A stretch of DNA of 64,000 nt. Origin: Mycobacterium paraterrae (GTDB taxonomy: Bacteria; Actinomycetota; Actinomycetes; Mycobacteriales; Mycobacteriaceae). Made by a program: the position numbers and the translations under genes. Below are positions 23,617 through 32,361 of the stretch, in pieces (the stretch's first letter is position 1; every line of letters begins with the position of its first letter). Location of the stretch: positions 3,472,001 to 3,536,000 of the forward strand of contig NZ_CP092488.2 in assembly GCF_022430545.2 (NCBI RefSeq), in the 5' to 3' direction. The notes under the pieces are model-generated. The model was not told the origin of the DNA, did not search any database, and saw only the letters and a list, made by a program, of their open reading frames with translations.

Positions 23617-25106
23617 CAGTGGCAATCACCGATCCGGCGTTGCATGTGCTGATCTTCGTCCGGCTTAAGCCTGAAAAATATTATGGCTCCGAGGGTTTGG
23701 CGGCCGCATGGGAGGCTGCGGAGAAGTTGGGCATCTCGGAACCCATCGACCCCGACATCCCGACCGATTTACCGGACGAGGTGTCGAGCGAGGATGTGTT
23801 CTTTCGCGTCGTTGCCGGGAAGGCCGGCTCCGAAGGATGTGACAGCGCGATAGCGTTCAACGCCCATGATGTGGCGGGGATCGTCATTCGGCTGCACCCG
23901 ACACTGTCGGCCAGCGGCACAGGTGATGGCTGGGTCGGCCTGTCCGAAAGCTGGCGCAACGCTTTCGATCCCGACGAATACGACGACGTGATGGGCTGTG
24001 TCGAGTTGTTCTTCGGTAGCACAACGGGATCGGCGTCGGAACTGCCTGGCGCGCCCGAGTCGACCATCCGCGACGTCCTCACCGTCCACGGCGGATCAGG
24101 GTTCGAGTCATCGGCTCTGGTGGAGCCGGGAGTCGCGTTGTGGATCAAGGAGTTTCGATGGGGCTCGCGAGCTGTCGTGATCGCCGTCGACTCCGCCGCT
24201 GCCACCGCGCAGTCGTGGTGTTCGATCAGCAGCGCCCGGGACGACGCTGGACAGCTGGTGCGCTACTTCATGCACGCCAGCAAGCTTCGGTACGAGGCGA
24301 CCGTGTTCAGGCAGGACATCGACGAGCTGCGTCGGCAGGAGCGGGCGTTGGACGACGGTCTTGCCGAGTTGTTCGCACTGCACCAGCGCTTCGAGGCTAC
24401 GGGCGCTGCGGCCGACGAACTCATCGACGCCCAAAGCCGACTGGGACGAGCGCAGGGTGATGCGGCCGGACTGCTGATCTCGATCACCCACCTCCGAGAC
24501 TTGCGACAGACCGTAGAAATCGCCGCGCACAACTTGCGCGCCAACCAGCCGGCGCAGATCGACAGCGCCGTGAACGAGCTATCGCTTTTCGGCCGCGAGC
24601 TGAAACTCGCCGAATGGCTAGACAACCAAGCCGGTCACGAGATCGCGTACTTGCAGTCCTGTCGCGAACGGGTCGGTGAGGCGCAGAAGCTGACCGAACT
24701 GCGCCTCCAGCAGCTGTCGGCAGCCAATGCTCGAACAGCGAACTGGCTCAGTGTGTTACAGACCAGCCTGCTGGCCGCGCCGCTGGGGGCGCTGAGCGTA
24801 GCGAGCACCTTGGGGACGCACTTCACGGCGCCGAGGACGGTCTGCGCGGCGGTGATGGCGCTCGTCGGCTCGATGACCCTGCTGGCGCCGCTGCTCGCCT
24901 TCCGGTGGATCCACGGCTATCGCTGGCCGGAGATCGCCGCGGTCGCGGTGATCGGTGGATGCGTTGGCTGGGTTGTCGCGGTTGTGGTATCCGCTGCCGC
25001 GCCGCTGACAATCGTTTTCGCCGCAGCGATTCTCGGTGCGACGCTACTGGGAGCGGTCGCTGTTTTGACCAATGGGCGCAACCGTACGAGTTCGCCATCG
25101 GCTTGA
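23613..25106 (+). CDS. CATRA-like conflict-system protein with C-terminal membrane segments
   Basis: This protein has 497 residues. The N-terminal part (1-215) has the feel of the CATRA N domain (LHVLIFVRLKPEKYYGSEGL, later SWRNAFDPDEYDDVMGCVEL and GSRAVVIAVDS). It is followed by a long helical/coiled-coil region (225-375: LRYEATVFRQDIDELRRQER through ELRLQQLSAANART) and four hydrophobic segments from about residue 380 to the end. CATRA (caspase and TPR-repeat-associated) proteins were defined bioinformatically as parts of NTP-dependent conflict systems in multicellular bacteria. Here no caspase, TPR or STAND gene lies beside it. GTG 23613 sits in the upstream stop. Identification is from recalled family pattern and needs a profile search. 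Confidence 0.58.
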   Translation: MTVAITDPALHVLIFVRLKPEKYYGSEGLAAAWEAAEKLGISEPIDPDIPTDLPDEVSSEDVFFRVVAGKAGSEGCDSAIAFNAHDVAGIVIRLHPTLSASGTGDGWVGLSESWRNAFDPDEYDDVMGCVELFFGSTTGSASELPGAPESTIRDVLTVHGGSGFESSALVEPGVALWIKEFRWGSRAVVIAVDSAAATAQSWCSISSARDDAGQLVRYFMHASKLRYEATVFRQDIDELRRQERALDDGLAELFALHQRFEATGAAADELIDAQSRLGRAQGDAAGLLISITHLRDLRQTVEIAAHNLRANQPAQIDSAVNELSLFGRELKLAEWLDNQAGHEIAYLQSCRERVGEAQKLTELRLQQLSAANARTANWLSVLQTSLLAAPLGALSVASTLGTHFTAPRTVCAAVMALVGSMTLLAPLLAFRWIHGYRWPEIAAVAVIGGCVGWVVAVVVSAAAPLTIVFAAAILGATLLGAVAVLTNGRNRTSSPSA

Positions 25107-25120
25107 CAGAGGAGAAGTTC

Positions 25121-26023
25121 ATGCATGGCTCGAAAATCCTGATCACCGGTCCGACCGGTCAGGTTGCGGTTCCCATCGCGAAGGCCCTGGCGGCCGACAA
25201 TGAAGTGTGGGGAATCGCTCGCTTCACCAATGGCGCGGCTCGTGCAGACCTGGAGGACGCGGGTGTGCATTGTGAGAAGGTCAACCTGGCCGCCGGCGAA
25301 TTCGACGTTTTGCCAACCGATTTCGATTATGTTCTCAACCTCGCCGTGGCCAAGAGTGGCGACTGGGACAAGGACCTCGGTGCTAATGCCGAGTCGGTAG
25401 GCCTGCTGATGGCGCACTGCCGCGCCGCCAAGGCATTCCTGCACTGTTCGTCGGCCGCCGTCTACGACCCCCCGGATGACGAGCCGCGAACCGAGCGATC
25501 GGCGTTGGGCGACAACCACAAGCCGCTGTTCCCGACCTATTCGATCTCCAAGATTGCCGGCGAGGTGGTTGCCCGCAGCATGGCTCGCGCCCTCGGCATT
25601 CCGACCGTTATTGCCCGACTCAACGTCCCCTACGGGGACAACGGGGGATGGCCGTTCTACCACATGGAGATGATGCTGGCCGGCATCCCGATCCCGGTGC
25701 CCGCCGGAGTTCCGGCCAGCTACAACCCCATTCACGAAGAAGACATCATCGCGACGATCCCGAAGCTGCTGGCTGCCGCGTCGGTGCCTGCGGTCACCGT
25801 CAACTGGTGCGGAGACCAGACCGTCAGCCTGCAGGACTGGTGCCGTTATCTGGGCGCCCTCGTCGGTAAGGAACCCGTGTTCGAAGAAAGCCCGCAAGCA
25901 CTGCGCGGCAACCCGACTGATGCGTCCCGGATGCACGAGCTGGTCGGCGCCAGCGCCGTCGACTGGCGGGACGGACTTCGCCGGATGGCGGCGAAGTTCC
26001 ATCCCGAACTGGTCGGCACGTGA
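25121..26023 (+). CDS. NAD(P)-dependent epimerase/dehydratase-like protein
   Basis: This 300-residue extended SDR has the dinucleotide motif ITGPTGQVAVPIA at the N-terminus, the active-site Ser in FLHCSSAAVYD and the Tyr-Lys pair in PTYSISKIAGE, followed by substrate-domain features such as NVPYGDNGGW. It is an atypical epimerase family member of the kind often annotated simply as NAD-dependent epimerase/dehydratase. ATG 25121 follows AGAGGAG; the frame is open from 24905 inside the previous gene. It starts 14 bp after the CATRA-like gene and is probably on the same transcript, but nothing known links the functions. Confidence 0.82.
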   Translation: MHGSKILITGPTGQVAVPIAKALAADNEVWGIARFTNGAARADLEDAGVHCEKVNLAAGEFDVLPTDFDYVLNLAVAKSGDWDKDLGANAESVGLLMAHCRAAKAFLHCSSAAVYDPPDDEPRTERSALGDNHKPLFPTYSISKIAGEVVARSMARALGIPTVIARLNVPYGDNGGWPFYHMEMMLAGIPIPVPAGVPASYNPIHEEDIIATIPKLLAAASVPAVTVNWCGDQTVSLQDWCRYLGALVGKEPVFEESPQALRGNPTDASRMHELVGASAVDWRDGLRRMAAKFHPELVGT

Positions 26024-26270
26024 CCGACGCCGTCCACGGAGGGTTCGCCTCTCCCGTGGCCGGCGCTAATTTACTCACGTCAAACGGAATTCGTCGCGTG
26101 CCTGAGGTTTGCCCGCGGCGAATATCGGGCACGTCCCTGTCTAGTGCAGCGGAGCCTCGCTCCCGAAGTTCGACAATGCACTTACCGTGAACGCTCGTTC
26201 GCTAGTTTTTCTGTGGCGTTAATTGACGTCGCTGCTGTAAAACGGGTATTTTCAGCAATCAGCACTTGAT
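26024..26270. promoter_or_regulatory. Promoter region of the reductase-desaturase pair
   Basis: This 247-bp gap has no supported gene. It contains GAACGCTCGTTC at 26189-26200 (5-bp arms, 2-bp centre), a candidate operator. The final 80 bp are locally AT-rich (TTTTCAGCAATCAGC near 26250), as expected for a promoter. Confidence 0.3.
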
Positions 26271-27398
26271 ATGGGTGCACATCTGTGTACTGTGAAACGC
26301 ATGGCTGAACGGGGAGCAGAGCCGCAGGTCCCACGCGGACGCCGGTTGTTTCTGCGCGCTGTCCGCCTGTTGTTCAAACCGCTAGAGCCCGACGATTACC
26401 TCGAGATGATCAACCCGCTCTGGACGACGAAGGAGCTACGCGGAGAAGTCGAGCGTGTCGAGCCGCAGGGATCCGAAGCCGCCAGCGTGCTGATCAAACC
26501 GGGCTATGAGTGGCCAGGTCACAAGCCCGGTCAATATGTGCGCCTCGGCGTCGTCATCGACGGTGTGTATCACTGGCGTGCATATTCGCTCACCTCCGAC
26601 CCGGTGCCCGAGGACGGTCTGATCAGCGTCACACCCAAGAAAGTCGACGGCGGTGTGGTGTCGCCCTACCTGGTCGAGCAGATCCGGCCCGGCGAGATCG
26701 TGCGACTCGGCGAAATCGAGGGAGTATTTACCCTTCCGGATCCGCTACCTGCCAAAATGTTGTTCATCAGCGCCGGCAGCGGTATCACGCCGATCATGAG
26801 CATGCTGCGCAGTCTGGATCATCGCGGGGAGCTCGGCGACGTCGTGCACATCCATTCCGCGCGCACCCGCGAGCAGGTGATGTTTCTGCCCGTTCTCGAA
26901 GACATCAATAGCCGGCACGAGCATATGCGGCTGGACATCCGGCTCACCGGGGATCGCGGCAGGCTCGAGCCCGGCGACCTGGATGACGAGTGTCCGGATT
27001 GGCGTGAGCGCGAAGCGTTCTGCTCGGGTCCGGAGGAGATGCTGGACGCACTCGTCGAGCACTGGGAGAAAAACGGCGACCCGGACCGCCTGCACTTCGA
27101 GCGCTTCCAGCCGAAGATCGGCGGGGGCGCCGGCGACGGCGAGGGCGGCGAAGTCCACTTCCTCAAAAGCGACAAAACCGTCGAATGTGACGGCGGCACA
27201 TCCATTTTGCAAGCCGGCGAGGACGCAGGCCTGGAGCTTGCGTTCGGTTGCCGAATCGGGATCTGTCACACGTGCGTAGGCACGGTGAAGGCCGGCAAGC
27301 TGCGCGACCTGCGCTCGGGTGAGGTCACCGAACCCACCGAGCAGGAAGTGCGGATCTGTATCAACGCCGCCGAAGGCAACGTCGAACTCGAACTCTGA
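26271..27398 (+). CDS. Ferredoxin-NAD(P)H oxidoreductase, desaturase electron donor (Rv3230c-like)
   Basis: This 375-residue fusion has an FAD-binding ferredoxin-reductase domain (GQYVRLG, HWRAYSLTSDP for flavin, FISAGSGITPIMSML for NAD(P)) and a C-terminal plant-type [2Fe-2S] ferredoxin domain (FGCRIGICHTCVGTVKAGKL; the fourth cysteine is in EVRICINAAEGN). It has the same layout as M. tuberculosis Rv3230c, which reduces the stearoyl-CoA desaturase DesA3. The desaturase gene follows 15 bp downstream, so the pair should work together at the membrane. The start may be ATG 26271 or the in-frame ATG 26301 (MAERGAEPQ); neither has a strong ribosome site. Confidence 0.92.
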   Translation: MGAHLCTVKRMAERGAEPQVPRGRRLFLRAVRLLFKPLEPDDYLEMINPLWTTKELRGEVERVEPQGSEAASVLIKPGYEWPGHKPGQYVRLGVVIDGVYHWRAYSLTSDPVPEDGLISVTPKKVDGGVVSPYLVEQIRPGEIVRLGEIEGVFTLPDPLPAKMLFISAGSGITPIMSMLRSLDHRGELGDVVHIHSARTREQVMFLPVLEDINSRHEHMRLDIRLTGDRGRLEPGDLDDECPDWREREAFCSGPEEMLDALVEHWEKNGDPDRLHFERFQPKIGGGAGDGEGGEVHFLKSDKTVECDGGTSILQAGEDAGLELAFGCRIGICHTCVGTVKAGKLRDLRSGEVTEPTEQEVRICINAAEGNVELEL

Positions 27399-27413
27399 TC
27401 GATAGGAACACTC

Positions 27414-28817
27414 ATGACGTCAACTCTGCAAGCTACCCAGACCCCATTCGCCCATCTCGGAGAACAAGAGCGCGAAAAACTGGGCAAGGAACTGGACGCG
27501 ATTCACGACGAAGTGTTCGCGGACCTCGGCGACCGTGATCGCGCGTACATCAAGAGAGTCATCACGGTTCAGCGCCAGATCGTGGTCGCGGGCCGGATCT
27601 TGTTGTTGGGCTCGCGATCCAAGACAGCGTGGCTTCTGGGAACCGCATGTCTGGGCATGGCCAAGATCTTGGAGAACATGGAGATCGGGCACAATGTCAT
27701 GCACGGCCAATGGGATTGGATGAATGACCCCGCCATTCACTCATCGGTCTGGGACTGGGATACCGCCTCTAGTGCGGAGTCGTGGAAGCACTCACACAAC
27801 TTCATTCATCACACCTATACCAACATTCGCGGCAAAGACAAAGATCTCGGCTACGAAATCATGCGGATCGATCCCCACCAGAAGTGGGAGCCGAGGTTTC
27901 TCGGCCAACCGCTCTATAACCTGCTCCTCACGTTGCTTTTCGAATGGGGCGTGGCGGTCCACGACATGGACATCGAGGCGATACGGGCCCACGAGAAGCC
28001 GTGGTCTGAGGTCCGCAAGGACTTGAAAGACATTGGCGTCAAGGCGCGTTCGCAGATCAAGAAGGACTATCTCGGATGGCCGACGATCAGCGCAGGTGCC
28101 TTCGCGCTGGCCCAGTTGGCCTTACGTGGCCGGCTCGATCAGCCGGCGACCTCCCGAATCGGCCGGCGGTTGCGCCGCGTATCGAGCAAGGGACGGCTAG
28201 GTGCGACCGCGGACTTCCTCGACCGGGTCGCCCCGGGCGTGGAAAGCACGTTCCTGCGCACTCTGGGCGCCAATGCGCTGGCCAACATCATCCGCAATGT
28301 GTGGGCACACGCCATCATCTTCTGCGGGCATTTCCCCGACCAGACCTACACTTTCAGCCAGGAGGAAGTCGAGAACGAAACACGCGCCGAGTGGTATCTG
28401 CGGCAGTTGGTCGGCGCGGCCAACATCGACGGCAGCCCACTGTTTCACGTCATCAGCGGCAACCTCGGTTACCAAGTCGAGCACCATCTATATCCGGACA
28501 TGCCGTCGAGCCGGTACTCCGAGATCGCACCCAAGATCAAGGACATCTGCGAGCGTTACGAGCTGCCTTACAACAGCGGACGCTTCTCGAGGCAATGGTT
28601 CACGGTGCACCGCACTATATTTCGCCTGGCCTTTCCCGGCGGGAAGCCCCGACCGAAGCCGGGGCCCTATCGCGCCGAGAAGCGTCCCGTTCCTCGCCAC
28701 GAGTCGAGTGAGGCGAGCAAGTTCCGCGAACGAGTCCCGGCCGAACACCCAGCGTCGGGTCCCGAGCACAAGGGCGGCGGCGTCGAGGTGAAGCCGCCTC
28801 CGCGCACCGATCACTGA
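27414..28817 (+). CDS. Membrane fatty acid desaturase (DesA3-like)
   Basis: This 467-residue membrane-bound di-iron desaturase has all three histidine boxes: HNVMH (93-97), HSHNFIHH (126-133) and QVEHH (354-358). The flanking text MEIGHNVMHGQWDWMNDP and NIIRNVWAHAIIFCGHFPD is shared with DesA3, the delta-9 stearoyl-CoA desaturase that makes oleate for membrane lipids and triacylglycerol. Compared with the DesA3 I recall (about 427 residues), it has an inserted Arg-rich stretch around 240-260 and a longer polar C-terminus. Together with its dedicated reductase it forms a complete desaturation module. It may be a paralog rather than the principal DesA3. Confidence 0.92.
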   Translation: MTSTLQATQTPFAHLGEQEREKLGKELDAIHDEVFADLGDRDRAYIKRVITVQRQIVVAGRILLLGSRSKTAWLLGTACLGMAKILENMEIGHNVMHGQWDWMNDPAIHSSVWDWDTASSAESWKHSHNFIHHTYTNIRGKDKDLGYEIMRIDPHQKWEPRFLGQPLYNLLLTLLFEWGVAVHDMDIEAIRAHEKPWSEVRKDLKDIGVKARSQIKKDYLGWPTISAGAFALAQLALRGRLDQPATSRIGRRLRRVSSKGRLGATADFLDRVAPGVESTFLRTLGANALANIIRNVWAHAIIFCGHFPDQTYTFSQEEVENETRAEWYLRQLVGAANIDGSPLFHVISGNLGYQVEHHLYPDMPSSRYSEIAPKIKDICERYELPYNSGRFSRQWFTVHRTIFRLAFPGGKPRPKPGPYRAEKRPVPRHESSEASKFRERVPAEHPASGPEHKGGGVEVKPPPRTDH

Positions 28818-28833
28818 TCGGCTTTGGTCGCGG

Positions 28834-31146
28834 CTAATCCTGCTTGGCGATCAGCTTTTTCAGCGCCTCGCGATCTGGGGACAGCAGCTCGTCAATGCGC
28901 TGCTGGTTCACGTCGGCGACGATGATCTCGCCGACTTCCTGATACACGTTGCTGAAAATGCCGTGCGACTTCATCTTCTCGGTCTGGTAGATGTTGTCCT
29001 CGGTCGGCGTCACGTAGTACACGATCTCGGGCTTGAACCGGTGGATCAGCCACAGATGGATGACGTCCATCAGTCGCTTCTGGCGCATCTTCTCGGCGAA
29101 CGTGTTCTGATCGCGCACCGTGAGGATGTTGCGTCCATGCCGATCCTTAATCGGGTCGACGACCACATTGGCCAGCGGCTCGTCGGCGTCGTCGCCGTAG
29201 ATGCCGAGGTCGAGGACGTCGGAGCCGGCCCGTCGGGGACGCAGTCGCACCGTCAGTGTCTCGCCGATCTTGTAGTGGTCACCCCACAGCGCCAGCCACT
29301 CTTCCAGCAGCTTCTTTGGCACCTCGGTCTGCACCAGGTGCTGGTGCTGGGTGGACCCTTCGCCCATCGCCTTCGTGGTCGCGGTCCGACCTGACGACGC
29401 GGCGAGCGCGGCATCGCTGCGCGGGCCGCCGACGAGCGTTTGCGGTGTGCGATAAGGAGATTCGACCAGACGCATCTTGCGCTGCAGGCGGGCCAAGGCG
29501 AGCATGCCCTCCTGGCGCAGCGACGTAGCGAACTCCTCGGAGGCCACACCGTCGATCTGGTGACCGCCGTAGGTGATGAAGTTGAAGACGAAGCCCATCT
29601 TGCCGAGTTCCTCGGGGAACGCCCGCATCTCGTCGTCGGTCATGCCGGTGGTGTCCCAGTTAAACGATGGCGAGAGGTTGTAGGCCAGCATCTGGTCCGG
29701 GTAGACCGCGTGGATCGCCTCGGCGAACTCGCGCGCGTCGACCAGATCGGCTGTCTTGGTCTCCATCCACAACAGGTCGGCAAAGGGAGCTGCCGCAAGC
29801 GATTTGGCGATCGCATAGGGAATGCCGCCGCGAATCTGGTAGTAGCCCTCGGGCGTCTTGGCCAGCTCACAGTCCCATGCGACGTTGAGGCCCAATTCCT
29901 TCGCCTTCTGCTGTGCGGTGAAGAGCGGAGCGCGTTGCGCGAACGCGCGCCACTCGTCGGCGCTCATGTCGCTTGATTCGCCGTCACTCTCATTGAATTC
30001 GAGGAGTTCGGCGACCGCTTCGCCGTAGGTCATCAAGCCCGCGTCGAGCTGCCAGGCGTCGACGAACTTCGACTCGATCTCGTCGAACACCGCGTCGATC
30101 GACTGTTGAGCATGGTCGGGTGACGCCGCCGCCTTCGAGATCAAGGCGACGATGCCAGCTCGCTCCAGCCACGAATCGGCCGCCGCATACTGCTCCTCGG
30201 GAAGTGCGTAGAGCAGGTGCCCGTTGAGCTCTTTGAAGCCGGATTCGTAGAAGCGGCGGACCATCGCCAGGAAGCACGCCTTGTACGACGGAATCTTGAG
30301 ATTCGTGGTGCCCAACAGGAAGGGCTGATCGCGCTCGTCGGCGCGGCTGTCGAGCAGGTTGGCCGCCTCCGCGTCGGTACGGGCCACGATGATGCCCGGC
30401 ACACCCATGATGTCGAGCTGGAAACGCGCCGTGTTGAGCCGCTTGATCTGCTCGTCCGACGGCACCAAGACCTTGCCGCCCTGGTGACCACACTTCTTGG
30501 TGCCCGGTCGCTGGTCTTCGATGTGGTAACCCGGCACGCCTGCCTCGACGAACCGCTTGATCAGGTTCCGCACGTGTGGATCGCCGCCGTGGCCGGTGTC
30601 AGCGTCGGCGATGATGAACGGCCGATAGTCGACCGCCGGCGTGCGTTGGCGCTGTTCGTCGCTCATCCGCAGGCGCAGGTACTGCTGGTTGCGGTCGGCG
30701 GTCAGCAGCGCGCGGACCAAGCCGGCCGCCTCGTCGGGCACCTGGCTGAGCGGGTAACTCGCCAGGTCGGGACCCGGGTCCTCGCTGCTCGAGCCTTTGG
30801 CCGAGGTCGCCCAGCCACCGAGGTAGATCCCCTCGATGCCCATCCGCTTCATCGTCACGGCCTGGCCGGGGGAGTACGGGCCGAAGGTGGTGATGCTCTT
30901 CTTCTGGGCGAACAGCTCACGTAGCCGCGGATAAAACGCCTCGGCAGCCTCCCGTGCCACGATGTAGTCCGACGGGATGGTGCCGCGTTGCTCGACGACC
31001 TGGCGGGCGGAGTACAGGCGAGTTATCCCTTCGAAGCGAGGGCTGCTCATGTAGGCCTGCGTCGCGGCCACATCGCTCTCGAAGGTTCGCTGCGAATCCT
31101 GCTCGGACGAGGTATGCGTCGCTGCATCCGCCTCGATGGTGCTCAT
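28834..31146 (-). CDS. aceA: Isocitrate lyase 2 (long form, AceA/ICL2)
   Basis: This 770-residue enzyme of the glyoxylate and methylcitrate cycles splits isocitrate (and methylisocitrate) for growth on fatty acids. The catalytic loop KKCGHQGG has its Cys at about residue 219, and the Mg/substrate motifs IIADADTGHGG and VARTDAEAANLL are intact. The extra C-terminal third (after about 600, from STQHQHLVQTEVPKKLLEEW) is the acyl-CoA-sensing domain that distinguishes ICL2 from the 430-residue ICL1. In M. tuberculosis H37Rv this gene is split into aceAa and aceAb; here it is uninterrupted. Its stop lies 16 bp from the convergent desaturase stop. An imperfect palindrome CTACCGCGCGATAG (31231-31244) lies in the 264-bp upstream gap. 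Confidence 0.96.
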   Translation of the reverse strand: MSTIEADAATHTSSEQDSQRTFESDVAATQAYMSSPRFEGITRLYSARQVVEQRGTIPSDYIVAREAAEAFYPRLRELFAQKKSITTFGPYSPGQAVTMKRMGIEGIYLGGWATSAKGSSSEDPGPDLASYPLSQVPDEAAGLVRALLTADRNQQYLRLRMSDEQRQRTPAVDYRPFIIADADTGHGGDPHVRNLIKRFVEAGVPGYHIEDQRPGTKKCGHQGGKVLVPSDEQIKRLNTARFQLDIMGVPGIIVARTDAEAANLLDSRADERDQPFLLGTTNLKIPSYKACFLAMVRRFYESGFKELNGHLLYALPEEQYAAADSWLERAGIVALISKAAASPDHAQQSIDAVFDEIESKFVDAWQLDAGLMTYGEAVAELLEFNESDGESSDMSADEWRAFAQRAPLFTAQQKAKELGLNVAWDCELAKTPEGYYQIRGGIPYAIAKSLAAAPFADLLWMETKTADLVDAREFAEAIHAVYPDQMLAYNLSPSFNWDTTGMTDDEMRAFPEELGKMGFVFNFITYGGHQIDGVASEEFATSLRQEGMLALARLQRKMRLVESPYRTPQTLVGGPRSDAALAASSGRTATTKAMGEGSTQHQHLVQTEVPKKLLEEWLALWGDHYKIGETLTVRLRPRRAGSDVLDLGIYGDDADEPLANVVVDPIKDRHGRNILTVRDQNTFAEKMRQKRLMDVIHLWLIHRFKPEIVYYVTPTEDNIYQTEKMKSHGIFSNVYQEVGEIIVADVNQQRIDELLSPDREALKKLIAKQD

Positions 31147-31410
31147 GTTCTCTCCGCTCCTCGGTTGCCGATTTGCCTGCTGATGTGAGTCTATGGCGGT
31201 CGCACACCACGACGTTTCAAAATCGGATGTCTACCGCGCGATAGCAGCGGGCATACCGCTGGGGACACCTCGTTAAACCCTGGACGACAAACCGCAGCGA
31301 AGCAGCCGCTCGGGAAAAATGTCGCCAGGGTCAGTTTCGACAGACATCAGCGGTGCGCCTCGGATACGCTCTCCGGGCGGGGCGACGTCGCCGCGCATGA
31401 CGGGAGCGCC

Positions 31411-32361
31411 ATGAGTTCTCTGCGAACGGCACGTGCGCGGCAATCCCTGCCCGTAGCTTTGCCCCCGAGCCGCACCGTGCCGGTACGATCCGCCGACGGA
31501 ACCCGATTGCACACCGAAGTTTTCGGGCCCGAGGACGGTTATCCAATCGTGCTTGCGCACGGCATCACCTGCGCGATCCGAGTGTGGGCCTATCAGATTG
31601 CCGATCTCGCGACGGAATATCGCGTGATCGCGTTCGACCATCGCGGGCATGGTCGCAGCGGACGCCCGCGCCGCGGTGGGTACAGCCTGAGCCATTTGGC
31701 CGCCGATGTCGACGCGGTCCTCGACGCCACGCTGAGGCCAGGTGAGCGTGCCGTCGTCGCGGGCCATTCGATGGGTGGCATGGCGATCGCAGCATGGTCG
31801 GACCACTATCGGCACCGTGTTCGGTCGCGCGCGGACGCCGTGGCGCTGATCAACACCACCACCGGTGACTTGCTTCGCGAGGTGCGCCTGCTGTCGGTGC
31901 CGCCGGCGCTGGCGGCGGCCCGGATCTTCGGTGGGCGGACGCTAATCAACCTCTTCGGTTCGTTCGTGGTGCCGCCCGGGGTGGGTCGGCTCAGCCGCGA
32001 AATAGTGTCGATGCTGGCCGTCGGTGCCGACGCGGACCGCGCGGTCGGGTCACTGATCTACGAGTTGTTCAACGCCACCTCGCCCGGCGGGCGGGGCGGC
32101 TGCGGAAAGGCGCTCGTCGGTGCGATGGGCCGGCGACACATCGACCTCACCGGATTGACGGTGCCGACGCTGGTCATCGGCAGCCAACGGGATCGTCTGA
32201 CGCCGATGATCCAGTCCCGCCGAATCGCGGCCGCCGCACCGAATTTGGTTGGGCTGGTGGAATTACCCGGTGGTCACTGCTCGATGCTGGAGCGGCCGCG
32301 GGAGATCAACCGCGAACTGAGGGCACTAGCCGAGTCAGTGGCTCTGCGGCACGCCCTGTAG
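31411..32361 (+). CDS. hpx: Alpha/beta hydrolase (Rv3171c/Hpx-like)
   Basis: This 316-residue alpha/beta-hydrolase has nucleophile elbow GHSMGG, oxyanion region LAHGITCAIRVW, acid in SQRDRLTP and the terminal His in LPGGHCSM, so the triad is complete. In M. tuberculosis the corresponding gene next to aofH is named hpx (putative non-haem haloperoxidase); that activity is usually a side reaction, and esterase or lipase chemistry is more likely. No signal peptide is seen. Its 3' end overlaps the convergent amine oxidase gene by 27 bp, the same neighbour as in M. tuberculosis. Confidence 0.85.
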   Translation: MSSLRTARARQSLPVALPPSRTVPVRSADGTRLHTEVFGPEDGYPIVLAHGITCAIRVWAYQIADLATEYRVIAFDHRGHGRSGRPRRGGYSLSHLAADVDAVLDATLRPGERAVVAGHSMGGMAIAAWSDHYRHRVRSRADAVALINTTTGDLLREVRLLSVPPALAAARIFGGRTLINLFGSFVVPPGVGRLSREIVSMLAVGADADRAVGSLIYELFNATSPGGRGGCGKALVGAMGRRHIDLTGLTVPTLVIGSQRDRLTPMIQSRRIAAAAPNLVGLVELPGGHCSMLERPREINRELRALAESVALRHAL

